Numbered from the stretch's first letter, positions 34,108 through 43,892 are shown. The stretch: DNA of 64,000 nt from Luteibacter jiangsuensis (GCF_030812295.1 NZ_JAUSSK010000002.1:1-64000), one strand, 5' to 3'. Notes: generated by a model from the sequence alone, not told the origin. Made by a program: numbers and translations.

Positions 34108-37100
34108 GGACAGGCTCTCCGGAGGTGTTCGCCGGTGTGGGTGACGGATGACCACGACGCGCGTGGATGATGCTGAAGACGACGGGGACGAAGAACAGCG
34201 TGGCGACCGTGGCGAAGACCAGGCCACCGATCACGGCGCGGCCGAGCGGTGCGTTCTGCTCGCCGCCTTCGCCCAGGCCCAGGGCCATGGGTGCCATGCC
34301 GATGATCATCGCCAGCGCGGTCATCAGCACCGGGCGGAAGCGCACGAATCCACCGTCGAGTGCCGCGGCCGTCGCGTCTCCGAGTTCGGCCAGCCGCTCG
34401 CGGCAGAAGCTGACCACCAGGATCGAATTGGCGGTGGCCACGCCCATGCACATGATGGCGCCGGTGAGCGCAGGCACCGACAAGGTGGTATGCGTGGCGA
34501 ACAGCATCCAGATGATCCCCGCGATCGCCGCGGGCAGCGCGGTGACGATCACGAACGGATCGCTCCACGACTGGAAGTTCACCACGATCAGCAGGTAGAT
34601 CAGCACGATCGCGCCGAGCAGGCCCAGGATCAACCCGGAGAACGCGTTGTTCATGGTCTGCACCTGACCGAGCAGGGCCGTGGTCGAAGCCTTGGGCAGG
34701 AACTTCTTGTTCGCCTCGATGATCTTCTGGATGTCGGCGGCGACGGCGCCGAGGTCGCGGTCCTGCGTCGTCGCGTAGATCTCGACCATCGACTGGATGT
34801 TGTACTGACTCACCACCGCGTTGGTGGCTGCGCGCGATACCGTGGCAAGGCCACCGAGGATCTGCGAGCCGGCCGTGCCGGAACTCGGGCTGATCGGCAC
34901 GTTCTCCAGGTCGGGCAGGCTGTCGAGGCTGTATTGCGGCGTCTGCATCACGATCGGGTAGGACACGCCGTTCTGCGGGTTGAGCCAGAAAGTCGGCGCG
35001 ATCTGGCTGGAACCGGCAAGGTTCACGCCGAGGCTACTCGTGACGTCACGTTCGGTGATGCCCACCTGCTGCGCGCGGCTGCGGTCGACGTCCACGTTGA
35101 GCGTCGGGTTGGCCCGCGACTGCTGGATGCGTGCGTCGGCCACGCCCGGCACACGGCGGATCTCGCGCAGCAGGCGGCTCGCATAGTCGAAGTTCGCCGC
35201 GAGGTTCGGACCGCGGATCTGCAGATCGATGGGTGCGGGCGAGCCGAAGTTCAGGATCTGGCTGATGATGTCCGCCGGTGGGAAAGAGAACGTCGTGCCC
35301 GGGAACTCGCGTGGCAGCTGCTCGCGCAACCGGCGCACATAGTCGGCGGTCGGCGCGTGCCCTTCGTTCAGCGCGATCTGGATGTCGCCATCCTGCGAAC
35401 CGATGGTGCCGGTGTTGTTATAGGTGTTGTTGATGCCCGACGAGGACAGGCCGATGTTGTCGACCACGGTCCCGAGTTCCTCCTTCGGGATGACCCGCCG
35501 CACGGCGTCGGTCACCTCGGCGAACAGACGCGCGCTTTCCTCCACGCGCGTTCCCACGGGGGCGCGCACGTGCATGAGGATCTGGCCCGAATCCACCGCC
35601 GGGAAGAAGTTGCGGCCGAGCATCGGCACCAGGGCGAAGGAGAGCACCACGAAAGCCATGAAGCCGACGATGAAGACCTTGCGGTGATGCAGGGCGAGGG
35701 CGAGCAGTCCGTGGTAGCTCTCGCGAATCTTTTCGAAGCGGGCCTCGAAACGGCGCTGAAAACGGACCAGGGGATTGCGCGACGGCTTCTTGCCCTCGCC
35801 ATGCGGGTCGTCGTGCGAGTGTGGGTGCAGCAGGTACTTGGCCATCGTCGGCACGAGCGTGCGCGAGAGGATGAAGGACGCGATCATCGCGAACATGACC
35901 GCCTCGGCCATGGGCACGAAGAGGAAGCGCGCCACGCCCTGGAGGAAGAACATCGGCACGAACACGATGCAGATGCACAACAACGAGACGAAGGCCGGCG
36001 TCACGATCTGCGCCGCGCCATCGAGAATCGCGGTCTCGACGTCCTTGCCGTGCTCCAGGTGCCAGTTGATGTTCTCGATGGTCACCGTGGCATCGTCCAC
36101 GAGGATACCCACGGCCAGTGCGAGGCCACCCAGCGTCATGATGTTCATGGTCTCGCCCATCGCCGACAACGCCGCGATGGAGCCGAGGATGGCCAGCGGG
36201 ATGGACGTGGCGATGATCACCGTCGAACGCCAGCTGCCGAGGAACAGGAGGATCATCAAGCTGGTAAGTGCCGCGGCGATGATGCCTTCGCGGGCCACGC
36301 CTTCGATCGCCGCGCTCACGAATAGGGACTGGTCACCGATGGGCGCGATCTTGAGGCTGGACGGCAGCGCGTCCTTCATGGCGGCGACGCGCTCCTTGAT
36401 CCCGGCGATGATCGCCAGCGTGGATGCCGAGCCGTTCTTCAGCACGGTCATCAGCACCGAGCGATCGCCGTTGACGTGCACGATGTTGGTCTGCGGCGGC
36501 GAGCCGTCGCGCACGTGGGCGATGTCGCGAATGAAGACGGTGGCACCGTTGACCGTCTTCACCGGCAGGTTGCCGAGCTCGTCCACGTCCGACGGCGAGT
36601 TGTTGAGCTGCACCGTGTATTCGTACTCGCCGATCTTCTGCGTACCCACCGGCGTGATCAGGTTCTGCGCGGCCAGCGCGTTGGCGACATCCTGCGCGGA
36701 CAGTCCGCGAGCCTGCAACGCCGGCGGATCGATATCGATCTGCACCTGGCGCGTCTTGCCGCCGAACGGGAACGGAATGGCCGCACCGGCCACGGAGGTC
36801 AGTTGCGGACGGATGATGTTGAGGCCGAGGTCGCCCAGGTTCTGCTCGGTGAGGCCCTCGCCGGACAGCGCCAGCTGGATGATCGGCACCGTCGACGCGT
36901 TGTAGTTCAGGATCAGCGGCGGCGTGGTGCCCTGCGGCAGCTGGCGCAAGAGGGTCTGCGCAACGGCCGTGACCTGGGCATTGGCGGTGCGGATGTCGAC
37001 GGTCGGCTGGAAGAAGATCTTGATGATGCCGAAGCCTTGGATCGAGCTGGCCTCGATGTGCTCCACGTCGTTCACCGTCGTGGTCAGCACGCGCTCGAAC

Positions 37101-37300
37101 GGCGACGAGACGCGTCCGACCATCTGGTCCGGCGGCAGGCCGTTGTACTGCCACACCACGGCGATCACCGGAATCTTGATGTCGGGAAAGATGTCCGTCG
37201 GCGTGCGCAGCGCGGCAAGCGGACCGATGATGAGGATCAGCAGGGCGAGGACGACGAAGGTATACGGCCGCGTGAGTGCGATCCGGACGATGCCAATCAT
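34097..37300 (-). CDS. RND efflux permease (HAE-1 type)
   Basis: 1067 residues, full AcrB length, 12 membrane helices and two large periplasmic loops. The proton-relay region in TM4 is LAVGILVDDATVTIENINW near 400, with the paired Asp residues. The second half repeats with ALTGAIMCMGVATANSILVVS near 960. It is a proton-driven inner-membrane pump exporting hydrophobic or amphipathic compounds through the adaptor and channel genes downstream. The start is ATG 37300; the 80-bp gap from the kinase gene holds a strong hairpin. Together with regulator and kinase it forms a five-gene operon. Substrates cannot be predicted. Confidence 0.94.
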   Translation of the reverse strand: MIGIVRIALTRPYTFVVLALLILIIGPLAALRTPTDIFPDIKIPVIAVVWQYNGLPPDQMVGRVSSPFERVLTTTVNDVEHIEASSIQGFGIIKIFFQPTVDIRTANAQVTAVAQTLLRQLPQGTTPPLILNYNASTVPIIQLALSGEGLTEQNLGDLGLNIIRPQLTSVAGAAIPFPFGGKTRQVQIDIDPPALQARGLSAQDVANALAAQNLITPVGTQKIGEYEYTVQLNNSPSDVDELGNLPVKTVNGATVFIRDIAHVRDGSPPQTNIVHVNGDRSVLMTVLKNGSASTLAIIAGIKERVAAMKDALPSSLKIAPIGDQSLFVSAAIEGVAREGIIAAALTSLMILLFLGSWRSTVIIATSIPLAILGSIAALSAMGETMNIMTLGGLALAVGILVDDATVTIENINWHLEHGKDVETAILDGAAQIVTPAFVSLLCICIVFVPMFFLQGVARFLFVPMAEAVMFAMIASFILSRTLVPTMAKYLLHPHSHDDPHGEGKKPSRNPLVRFQRRFEARFEKIRESYHGLLALALHHRKVFIVGFMAFVVLSFALVPMLGRNFFPAVDSGQILMHVRAPVGTRVEESARLFAEVTDAVRRVIPKEELGTVVDNIGLSSSGINNTYNNTGTIGSQDGDIQIALNEGHAPTADYVRRLREQLPREFPGTTFSFPPADIISQILNFGSPAPIDLQIRGPNLAANFDYASRLLREIRRVPGVADARIQQSRANPTLNVDVDRSRAQQVGITERDVTSSLGVNLAGSSQIAPTFWLNPQNGVSYPIVMQTPQYSLDSLPDLENVPISPSSGTAGSQILGGLATVSRAATNAVVSQYNIQSMVEIYATTQDRDLGAVAADIQKIIEANKKFLPKASTTALLGQVQTMNNAFSGLILGLLGAIVLIYLLIVVNFQSWSDPFVIVTALPAAIAGIIWMLFATHTTLSVPALTGAIMCMGVATANSILVVSFCRERLAELGDATAAALDGGFVRFRPVLMTALAMIIGMAPMALGLGEGGEQNAPLGRAVIGGLVFATVATLFFVPVVFSIIHARRGHPSPTPANTSGEPVHVA

Positions 37301-37331
37301 GGGAAGACGGATTCCGAGCGCGATGTTGCGT

Positions 37332-37366
37332 CGCGGCGGATTTTGCGCCCGGAGGAATCCGCCGCG
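37332..37366. promoter_or_regulatory. 11-bp perfect hairpin between kinase and RND permease genes
   Basis: CGCGGCGGATT (37332-37342) and AATCCGCCGCG (37356-37366) with a 13-base loop. It is in the only sizeable gap of the efflux operon. It could be an internal regulator-binding site, an mRNA processing/stability element, or a partial terminator; there is a short AT-rich stretch (TAAATAAATC on the minus strand) before it. Confidence 0.5.
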
Positions 37367-37380
37367 TAGTTAAGATTTAT

Positions 37381-38757
37381 TTAGGCGGCCGGACACGTCA
37401 CGGAAAACACCGCGCCCTTCTCGTTTCCACCCACCGACAACGAGAACCCGTGCAGGCGGACGATGGCGCTCACGATCGCAAGGCCTAGGCCGCAACCCGG
37501 CTTGGTGCGGGTCTCGTCGCCCCGGTAGAACCGGCGGAACACCGCCTCGCGCTCGTTCGGCGGGATGCCCGGACCGGTGTCCGCGATATCCACCCGCGCG
37601 TCACCCGTGGGATCGGTGAGCGCCACGAGGCGTACGGCGCCACCGTTCGGAGTGAACTTGATCGCGTTCCCGACGAGGTTGGCGAATGCCTCGAACATGA
37701 GCTGGGGATCGCCGCGAAGCGGTGGCAAGCGTCCCACGTCGATTTCGAACAGCTGTCCGCGATCCTCGGCCAGCGGTGCGTAGAACTCGTGCACGTTGCG
37801 CAACACGGCGCCCAGGTCCATGTTTTCGAAGCAGGCGCTGCGCTGGCGGTCCTCCAGTTCGGATACCCGCAACAGGGCACGGAACCGGCTGAGGACGGTG
37901 TCGATCTCGGCGACGCAGGCGTCGAGCTGCTCCGCTTCGGGCTTCCCCTCGAACTGCTGCTGCAGCCGATACAGGCGCGTGCGCATCCGCGTGAGCGGTG
38001 TGCGCAAGTCGTGAGCGATGTTATCGGTGACTCCCTTCACCTCGCCGAGCAAGCGCTCGATCTCGGTCAGCGTGGTGTTCACCGTCGCGGCTAGCAGGTC
38101 CACCTCGTCGCCGCCGCGCGTGACGGGCAGGCGCACGCTGAGGTCGCCTTCGCGAATCGGCTCCATCGCCCGCTGGATCGCCCGGATCCGCCGCGCAGGA
38201 CCGCGGGCGATCAGGATGCCGCCGAGCAGGCCCGGAATGAGTGTCAGTGACAGGCCCCACAGCAGACCACGGCTGATGATCGCGCCAATGCCGTCGATGG
38301 TCGTGCTTTCCTTCGCGACGACCAGGCGGTCGCCGTTGGGCAGCACGCGGGTAATACCGCGCGCGCGCAGGGTGGCGTTGCGGGTCGGGCCGGCAAGGCT
38401 GGCGTTGACCGAACGCACCACGCCCTCGTCGGTCTGGGTCAGTTCCTCGGGCACCTTGCTGATATTGCCTGCGATGCGCGCGCCCTTCGCATCGAACAAG
38501 CCGATCCACATGAAGCCCTGGACGTCGATGGCGCTTGCCGCCTCGACGGTCGCCGGCAGGCGCCGCTGGTCCGTGTTCTCGAGGTAATGGATGCGCGCGG
38601 CAAGCATCTGGTCGACCACGCCCGAAAGGTAGCGCGAAGCCTCCCACTGCACGACGCCCAGCAGCACGACGGACCAGATCGCGAACAGCGCGCCATAGAT
38701 GATGATCAGGCGCGAGGTGGCGGAACGCCAGGCGTCAGTCAGCGGGCGCAAGGACAT
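37381..38757 (-). CDS. Sensor histidine kinase of the efflux operon
   Basis: 458 residues. Two membrane helices (about 17-39 and 175-195) flank a periplasmic sensor region of about 130 residues. A HAMP linker follows (RRIRAIQRAMEPIREGDLSVRLPV), then the dimerisation helix with the phosphorylated His in DNIAHDLRTPLTRMR near 249. The ATPase domain has the N box (NLVGNAIKFTPNG), G1 (DTGPGIP), F (FRRFYRGD) and G2 (GLGLAIV) boxes. The ATG at 38757 lies 23 bp inside the regulator gene, so the two are coupled. It should phosphorylate the adjacent OmpR-type regulator in response to an envelope or drug signal. Confidence 0.92.
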   Translation of the reverse strand: MSLRPLTDAWRSATSRLIIIYGALFAIWSVVLLGVVQWEASRYLSGVVDQMLAARIHYLENTDQRRLPATVEAASAIDVQGFMWIGLFDAKGARIAGNISKVPEELTQTDEGVVRSVNASLAGPTRNATLRARGITRVLPNGDRLVVAKESTTIDGIGAIISRGLLWGLSLTLIPGLLGGILIARGPARRIRAIQRAMEPIREGDLSVRLPVTRGGDEVDLLAATVNTTLTEIERLLGEVKGVTDNIAHDLRTPLTRMRTRLYRLQQQFEGKPEAEQLDACVAEIDTVLSRFRALLRVSELEDRQRSACFENMDLGAVLRNVHEFYAPLAEDRGQLFEIDVGRLPPLRGDPQLMFEAFANLVGNAIKFTPNGGAVRLVALTDPTGDARVDIADTGPGIPPNEREAVFRRFYRGDETRTKPGCGLGLAIVSAIVRLHGFSLSVGGNEKGAVFSVTCPAA

Positions 38758-39415
38758 ACCCCGAGCCGCGTACGGTGCGGATGAGTGGCGCCTGGCCGGC
38801 GCCATCGATCTTGCGCCGCAGGCGGCCGATATGGACGTCGATCACGTTGGTGCCGGGATCGAAGTGGAAGCCCCACACATGCTCGAAGATCATCTGCCGC
38901 GTCACCACCTGGCCCGCGTTGCGCATCAGGAATTCAAGCAGACGGAACTCGGTGGGCAACAAGGTGAGCGCTTCTCCGTTGCGCTCGGCGTTATGACGGA
39001 CCAGATCCAGTTCGAGGTCCGCGACGCGCAGCCGCGTATCGTTCGCGCTCGGCCGGCGCCGGCGCAGCAGCACCTCCGCACGCGCGGCCAGCTCGTCGGG
39101 AGCGAAGGGCTTGGTGAGGTAGTCGTCGCCGCCCGCACGCAGGCCGCGTACGCGATCGTCCACGTCGGACAGGGCACTGATCATCAGTACCGGCGTATCG
39201 ACGTTGCGCTTGCGCAAGGCGGAGACCACGTCGATGCCGTCCATGCCCGGCAGCATGCGATCGAGGGTGATGATGTCGTAGCCGTCCGCTAGCGCGCGCT
39301 CGAGGCCTTCGCGGCCGTTGGCCACCCAATCGGCGGCAAGACCGTGCGCACCCAGCTCCGCGACGATGTCGCGGGCGGTCACTTCATCGTCTTCGATGAC
39401 CAGGGCCCTGGGCAT
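38735..39415 (-). CDS. OmpR/PhoB-family response regulator
   Basis: 226 residues. The receiver domain has the acidic pair in LVIEDDEVTA, the phospho-acceptor Asp52 in ITLDRMLPGMDG and the conserved Lys in DDYLTKPFAPDEL near 101. The DNA-binding winged helix follows (LTLLPTEFRLLEFLMRNAGQ near 150, VDVHIGRLRRKI near 198). It is the cognate of the histidine kinase overlapping its 3' end and should control the RND pump genes downstream. It is the first gene of the operon. The gap to rpoH (82 bp) contains rpoH's terminator, so it has its own promoter, which I could not locate. Confidence 0.93.
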   Translation of the reverse strand: MPRALVIEDDEVTARDIVAELGAHGLAADWVANGREGLERALADGYDIITLDRMLPGMDGIDVVSALRKRNVDTPVLMISALSDVDDRVRGLRAGGDDYLTKPFAPDELAARAEVLLRRRRPSANDTRLRVADLELDLVRHNAERNGEALTLLPTEFRLLEFLMRNAGQVVTRQMIFEHVWGFHFDPGTNVIDVHIGRLRRKIDGAGQAPLIRTVRGSGYVLAPAD

Positions 39416-39448
39416 CCGGGTTCACTCCGCATGGGCTGAAGGCAACGG

Positions 39449-39472
39449 AAAACGGCCCCTCGCGGAGCCGTT
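39449..39472 (-). terminator. Rho-independent terminator of rpoH
   Basis: On the minus strand AACGGCTC-CGCGAG-GGGCCGTT (one G-U type pair) is followed by TTTTCCG. It lies 26 bp after the rpoH stop and before the response-regulator gene. Confidence 0.75.
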
Positions 39473-39497
39473 CCGGATCTTACGCCAGTTCCGAGGA

Positions 39498-40358
<861 letters not shown>

Positions 40359-40389
40359 GTGTGGAACCTCCTGAAAGTCTGTATGCAGA

Positions 40390-40416
40390 TTAGCAGTCCC
40401 GAAGTGAGAGTGCTAA
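40390..40416 (-). promoter_or_regulatory. CIRCE element (HrcA operator) upstream of rpoH
   Basis: Plus-strand TTAGCAGTC-N9-GAGTGCTAA matches the CIRCE consensus TTAGCACTC-N9-GAGTGCTAA at 17 of 18 arm positions, with the exact 9-base spacer. It sits 31-57 bp upstream of the rpoH ATG, between promoter DNA and ribosome site, the usual HrcA repressor position. HrcA itself is outside the window. Confidence 0.88.
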
Positions 40417-40431
40417 GTCAGCCCGAAGTTC
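40405..40431 (-). promoter_or_regulatory. Candidate sigmaE-like promoter of rpoH
   Basis: On the minus strand GAACTT (40431-40426) is followed, after 16 bases, by TCTCA (40409-40405), close to the ECF/sigmaE pattern GAACTT-N16-TCTGA. It overlaps the CIRCE, so HrcA would block it. E. coli rpoH also has a sigmaE promoter, which supports but does not prove the assignment. Confidence 0.4.
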
Positions 40432-40442
40432 ATATCGGTTAA

Positions 40443-40460
40443 CTGTACGCAATGGTACAG
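40443..40460. promoter_or_regulatory. Palindrome CTGTAC-N6-GTACAG upstream of rpoH
   Basis: Perfect 6-bp arms with a 6-base spacer, 85-102 bp upstream of rpoH. The spacing does not fit the E. coli SOS box (CTG-N10-CAG). It may bind another regulator. The remaining stretch to the ung stop (40461-40685) holds a GGAGGGTATT/AATACCTCC hairpin at 40463-40501 and a GCCTTTAAAGGC palindrome at 40595-40606, but no gene. Confidence 0.4.
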
Positions 40461-40685
40461 AAATACCCTCCGGCTGTCCAGAGGCCCCAGGGAGGTATTC
40501 AGGAGACAGACGGCCCGCCACCGCACGGTGCGGCGGAAGGCCTACAACGGTAGCTATGTGACTGTCGTACTTCACGAAATTGGGGCGACCGACAGCCTTT
40601 AAAGGCCTTGGAGAGGAGGCCCTGCCATGGAAGGCCCAGGGCAGCCCCCACCCTGGGAGCGTCATCCGCAGGGGCGAGCCCCGGC

Positions 40686-41387
40686 CTAGACGGTCAGTTC
40701 CGCCTTGGGCGGCAGCGACCAGTCGATCGGCGGCTCGCCTCGCGACTCGAGATAAGCGTTCGCCTGGGCGAAGTGGCCGCAACCCATGAAGCCACGATGC
40801 GCGGACAGGGGGGAGGGATGCACGCTGCGCAGGATCTTATGGCGCCTGCCGTCGATCAGCTGGCCCTTCTTCTGTGCGTGGCTCCCCCAGAGCATGAAGA
40901 CGAGGCCTTCGCGTTCGCGGTTGAGGGCGTCGATGGCGGCGTCGGTGAAGCCCTCCCAGCCCTTGCCCTGGTGCGAACCCGCCTGCCCCGCCTCCACCGT
41001 GAGCACCGCGTTGAGCAGCAGCACGCCACGGTCGGCCCATGGAGTGAGGCAGCCGTGGTCGGGGCGCGGGATGCCGAGGGAATTCTCGATTTCCTTGAAT
41101 ATGTTCTGCAGAGAAGGGGGCACGCGCACGCCGGGCCGCACGGAAAAACTGAGGCCGTGCGCCTGACCGGGGCCATGGTAGGGATCCTGGCCGAGGATGA
41201 CGACGCGCACCTTGTCGAACGGCGTGTGCGCGAACGCGTTGAAGATATCCGGACCGGGTGGGTAGATCGTCTTGCCTCGTGCCTTTTCTTCGCGAAGAAA
41301 GGCCGAGAGCGCCCGCATCTCCGGGCGATCGAGGTAGTCGCCGATCCTTTCTTTCCAGGACGGCTCGAGCTTCACGCGATCGTTCAA
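40686..41387 (-). CDS. ung: Uracil-DNA glycosylase (family 1)
   Basis: 233 residues. Catalytic [16 protein letters not shown] at 66-81 contains the water-activating Asp; [25 protein letters not shown] follows near 124, and the DNA-intercalating [11 protein letters not shown] loop is near 190. It removes uracil from DNA to start base excision repair. The start is TTG at 41387, forming a TTGA overlap with the response regulator stop. That fits homologues, which begin a few residues before LEPSWKERI; a GTG at 41375 is the alternative. It is the last gene of ftsE-ftsX-regulator-ung. Confidence 0.95.
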   Translation of the reverse strand: MNDRVKLEPSWKERIGDYLDRPEMRALSAFLREEKARGKTIYPPGPDIFNAFAHTPFDKVRVVILGQDPYHGPGQAHGLSFSVRPGVRVPPSLQNIFKEIENSLGIPRPDHGCLTPWADRGVLLLNAVLTVEAGQAGSHQGKGWEGFTDAAIDALNREREGLVFMLWGSHAQKKGQLIDGRRHKILRSVHPSPLSAHRGFMGCGHFAQANAYLESRGEPPIDWSLPPKAELTV

Positions 41388-42223
41388 CTTTCCGCCCTGT
41401 CGCGAAGGTGCAAGGCCACCCGGAGCTGGAACAGCAGCTTGGTGATGAGCAGTTTTTCCTCGACGGGTTTCTCTACGAGGTCGTTGGCGCCGGCGCGAAG
41501 GAGCGCCGCCTGGTTCGCGGGGTTCTCGTCACCGGTCATGATCAGTGTGGGGAGTTGCCCCTTGCCATAGCCGAACTCGTTGCGGATGCGTTCGACGAGG
41601 TCGCCACCGGTGAGTTCCCCCTTGAGGCTGACGTCGGTAAGGACCACGTCGGCGCCGATCTCGCCACGCGCCCTGGCTTCGCGCAGATGGATGAGCGCGT
41701 CCTCCGCACTGATGACATGGCGCACGGTAAGGCCGTACTTCTCCATCATGCGTCGCGTGGCAAGCGCCACCACGCGGCTGTCCTCGACATAGAGCACCTC
41801 GCCTTCCGCGCCGCCCTCGGGACGCACGTAGCCACGAATGAACTCCGCCAGGGCGCCGAAGCCCAGGGACTTGTCGAAGTAGTCGGTGACGAACTCGCCC
41901 AGTTCGCGCCGGTGCAGGCGCGCTTCGACGTCGCCGGAGACCACGACGATCGGCATATAGATCTGCGGGGCGGACTCGCGCACGAAACGCGCCACATCCA
42001 ACCCATCCATGTCGGGCAGGCGCAGCGCCACGGTGACGAAGTCGAAGACGCCACGCTGCAACTCGGCTTGCGCGTCGGCACCCGTGGAGGCGCCGACGAT
42101 CTCCACCCCCGGCACCTCCGCGTTGACCACGCGTGCGATCAACTGGCGAACGACCTTCGAGCCGTCCACCACGAGAATACGAGGCGTCGCGCCCGCGACA
42201 CCCGAACCGATGTGAGATCCCAC
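41384..42223 (-). CDS. Tandem-receiver response regulator with a degenerate first domain
   Basis: 279 residues from GTG 42223, with GGGGAGG upstream; no output domain. The first receiver (about 14-135) starts [12 protein letters not shown] and reads [13 protein letters not shown] where the phospho-acceptor Asp should be (the residue is Ala), so it cannot be phosphorylated. The second (about 147-275) is intact: [19 protein letters not shown] (Asp) and [10 protein letters not shown] (Lys). Two receivers with no DNA-binding or enzymatic domain suggest a phospho-relay or protein-binding adaptor. It is in an operon with ftsEX and ung, with overlap to ung and a 14-bp gap to ftsX. No cognate kinase is nearby. 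Confidence 0.85.
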   Translation of the reverse strand: MGSHIGSGVAGATPRILVVDGSKVVRQLIARVVNAEVPGVEIVGASTGADAQAELQRGVFDFVTVALRLPDMDGLDVARFVRESAPQIYMPIVVVSGDVEARLHRRELGEFVTDYFDKSLGFGALAEFIRGYVRPEGGAEGEVLYVEDSRVVALATRRMMEKYGLTVRHVISAEDALIHLREARARGEIGADVVLTDVSLKGELTGGDLVERIRNEFGYGKGQLPTLIMTGDENPANQAALLRAGANDLVEKPVEEKLLITKLLFQLRVALHLRDRAES

Positions 42224-42237
42224 CCCGCCCTCCCCTG

Positions 42238-43218
42238 TCAGGCCGCCGCGGCGCGGCGAATCTGGCGCGCGCTGACGAGCCGCGCACCGAGCCACCCCAG
42301 CACGGCCGAAGCGAAGGGTACCGAAAGCAGGAGCCAGGCGGGGAGTCCGCCGAAGCTCACGCTGCCGTCGTACGCCGCGGCCAGGCGGCCGACGGGTCCG
42401 GCAAGGGCCAACTCGAGGACCACGGCTAGCGCCACGGCAAGGACACCCGCCAGGAAGCCCAGCCAGATACCGGCATACAGGTACGGACGGCGGACGAACG
42501 GACGGCTGGCGCCGATGAGCAGGAGCACGCCGATCTCGGCGCTACGGCTCTGGATGTCGACACGAATCGTGTTGCCGACCACCAGCAGGGCGGCGATGCC
42601 GAGCAACAGCGCCAGCAGGCTGACTGCACGGGTACCCACGCCGAGCAGGGCATCGAGACGCTGTCGCCATGCACCGGTGTCCTGGACCATGTCGACACCG
42701 GGCGTGGCCTTCATCGAATCGACGAGGCGGCCGATGTCCTCGGCCGACAACCCGGGCTTGGGTTGCACGGAAAGCACATAAGGCAGCGGGTTGGCGTCGA
42801 GCGATTGCAGCGCGCCGGAAAACCCCTGTACCTCAGCCAGCTCGTCGAGGCCATCCTTCGGCGTACGCACGACGATGTCGGCCACTTCCGGACGACCGCG
42901 CAAGGCGGAAGCGGCGGTCTCGGCCATGCCCGCGTTCTGGCCCGGTTTCATGAACGCGCTGATGGACTGGTTGCGGCCGAGTGCATCGCCCATCCGCTGC
43001 ACGTTGCCGAGCAGGAGATAGAAGGTCAGCGGCAGGGCGAGCGCCACGCCCATCACGGCCACGGTAAGCAAGGTGCCGAGCGGCCGGGCACCGAGGCGGC
43101 GCAGGCTGATCGACATGCTCCAGGCGTGGTGTTCGCGCCACGCGCCGACCTTGCGCGGCTCGCTGCGGCGGGTCTTTTCCGGCTCGGGCGCGCGGCGCGG
43201 CTCGCGGACGGCGTTCAT
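42238..43218 (-). CDS. ftsX: Cell-division ABC transporter permease FtsX
   Basis: 326 residues with four membrane helices in the FtsX order: one near 50-72 (LLTVAVMGVALALPLTFYLLL), a periplasmic domain of about 120 residues, then three C-terminal helices (LLALLLGIAALLVVGNTIRVDIQSRSAEIGVLLLIGAS is the family core, split here). It pairs with FtsE to activate septal peptidoglycan hydrolases. A Lys/Arg-rich N-terminal tail is usual. ATG at 43218 overlaps the ftsE stop by ATGA. Confidence 0.93.
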   Translation of the reverse strand: MNAVREPRRAPEPEKTRRSEPRKVGAWREHHAWSMSISLRRLGARPLGTLLTVAVMGVALALPLTFYLLLGNVQRMGDALGRNQSISAFMKPGQNAGMAETAASALRGRPEVADIVVRTPKDGLDELAEVQGFSGALQSLDANPLPYVLSVQPKPGLSAEDIGRLVDSMKATPGVDMVQDTGAWRQRLDALLGVGTRAVSLLALLLGIAALLVVGNTIRVDIQSRSAEIGVLLLIGASRPFVRRPYLYAGIWLGFLAGVLAVALAVVLELALAGPVGRLAAAYDGSVSFGGLPAWLLLSVPFASAVLGWLGARLVSARQIRRAAAA

Positions 43219-43892
43219 ACCACCTCCATCGCGGGCACGTCGGCAACCAGCTTGCCGTGATCGAGCACGACGACGCGCTTCTTCATTCGCTTGATCAGCA
43301 TGAGGTCGTGGCTGGCGACGAGGACGGCGGTACCGACCGCCTGGAACTCCGCGAACAGGCCCATGATTTCCATCGCCAGTTGCGGGTCGAGGTTACCGGT
43401 GGGTTCGTCGGCGATGAGCACGGCCGGTTTGGCGACGATGGCCCGCGCGATGCCCACGCGCTGCTGCTCGCCCGTGGAAAGCGCTTCGGGCAGTTGTTTC
43501 TCGTAGCTGAGCAGACCGACTTTCTCCAGCGCCGCCCGCACACGGCGGCCCCGGTCGGCCGGTGACACACCCGCGATGATCAAGGGCAGTTCGACGTTGG
43601 CGAAGACGCTGCGGTCCAGCAGCAGGCGGTGGTCCTGGAAAACCATGCCCAGCTTGCGCCGGATCTTCGGGATCTCGGCCGGCCGCACGGTATTGAGCTT
43701 GCGGCCATCGAGGGTCACCACGCCGTTGGTCGGGCGCTCGATCATCGCCAGCAGTTTGAGCAGCGTGCTTTTCCCCGCCCCGGAGTGGCCCGTGACGAAG
43801 GCCATTTCACCCGCCTCGACACTAAAGGACACGTCGGTAAGGGCCTGGTGATCGCCCTCGTACCGTTTGCTCACCAGATCGAAACCGATCAC
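43215..43892 (-). CDS. ftsE: Cell-division ABC transporter ATPase FtsE
   Basis: 225 residues from GTG 43892; the family starts exactly here (IGFDLVSKRYEGDHQAL), so an upstream ATG at 43961 is rejected although no strong ribosome site is visible. Walker A is GHSGAGKST, signature LSTGEQQRVGIARAIV, Walker B AVLIADEPTGNLDP, H-loop VLVASHD. It powers FtsX. First gene of a four-gene operon with ftsX, the tandem-receiver regulator and ung; ATGA overlap to ftsX. Confidence 0.93.
   Translation of the reverse strand: MIGFDLVSKRYEGDHQALTDVSFSVEAGEMAFVTGHSGAGKSTLLKLLAMIERPTNGVVTLDGRKLNTVRPAEIPKIRRKLGMVFQDHRLLLDRSVFANVELPLIIAGVSPADRGRRVRAALEKVGLLSYEKQLPEALSTGEQQRVGIARAIVAKPAVLIADEPTGNLDPQLAMEIMGLFAEFQAVGTAVLVASHDLMLIKRMKKRVVVLDHGKLVADVPAMEVV

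Noticed and set aside
34148-36325. 725-codon plus-strand frame
   Set aside because: Antisense to the RND permease; His/Arg/Asp-rich composition is the reverse-complement image of a membrane protein.
40443-40460. LexA (SOS) box upstream of rpoH
   Set aside because: CTGTAC and GTACAG arms are present but the spacing is 2 bases too long for the E. coli SOS box and does not match the xanthomonad LexA site.
40461-40685. 6S or other housekeeping ncRNA upstream of rpoH
   Set aside because: A hairpin and a palindrome exist, but I could not fold the stretch into a 6S-like bubble or recognise conserved sequence.
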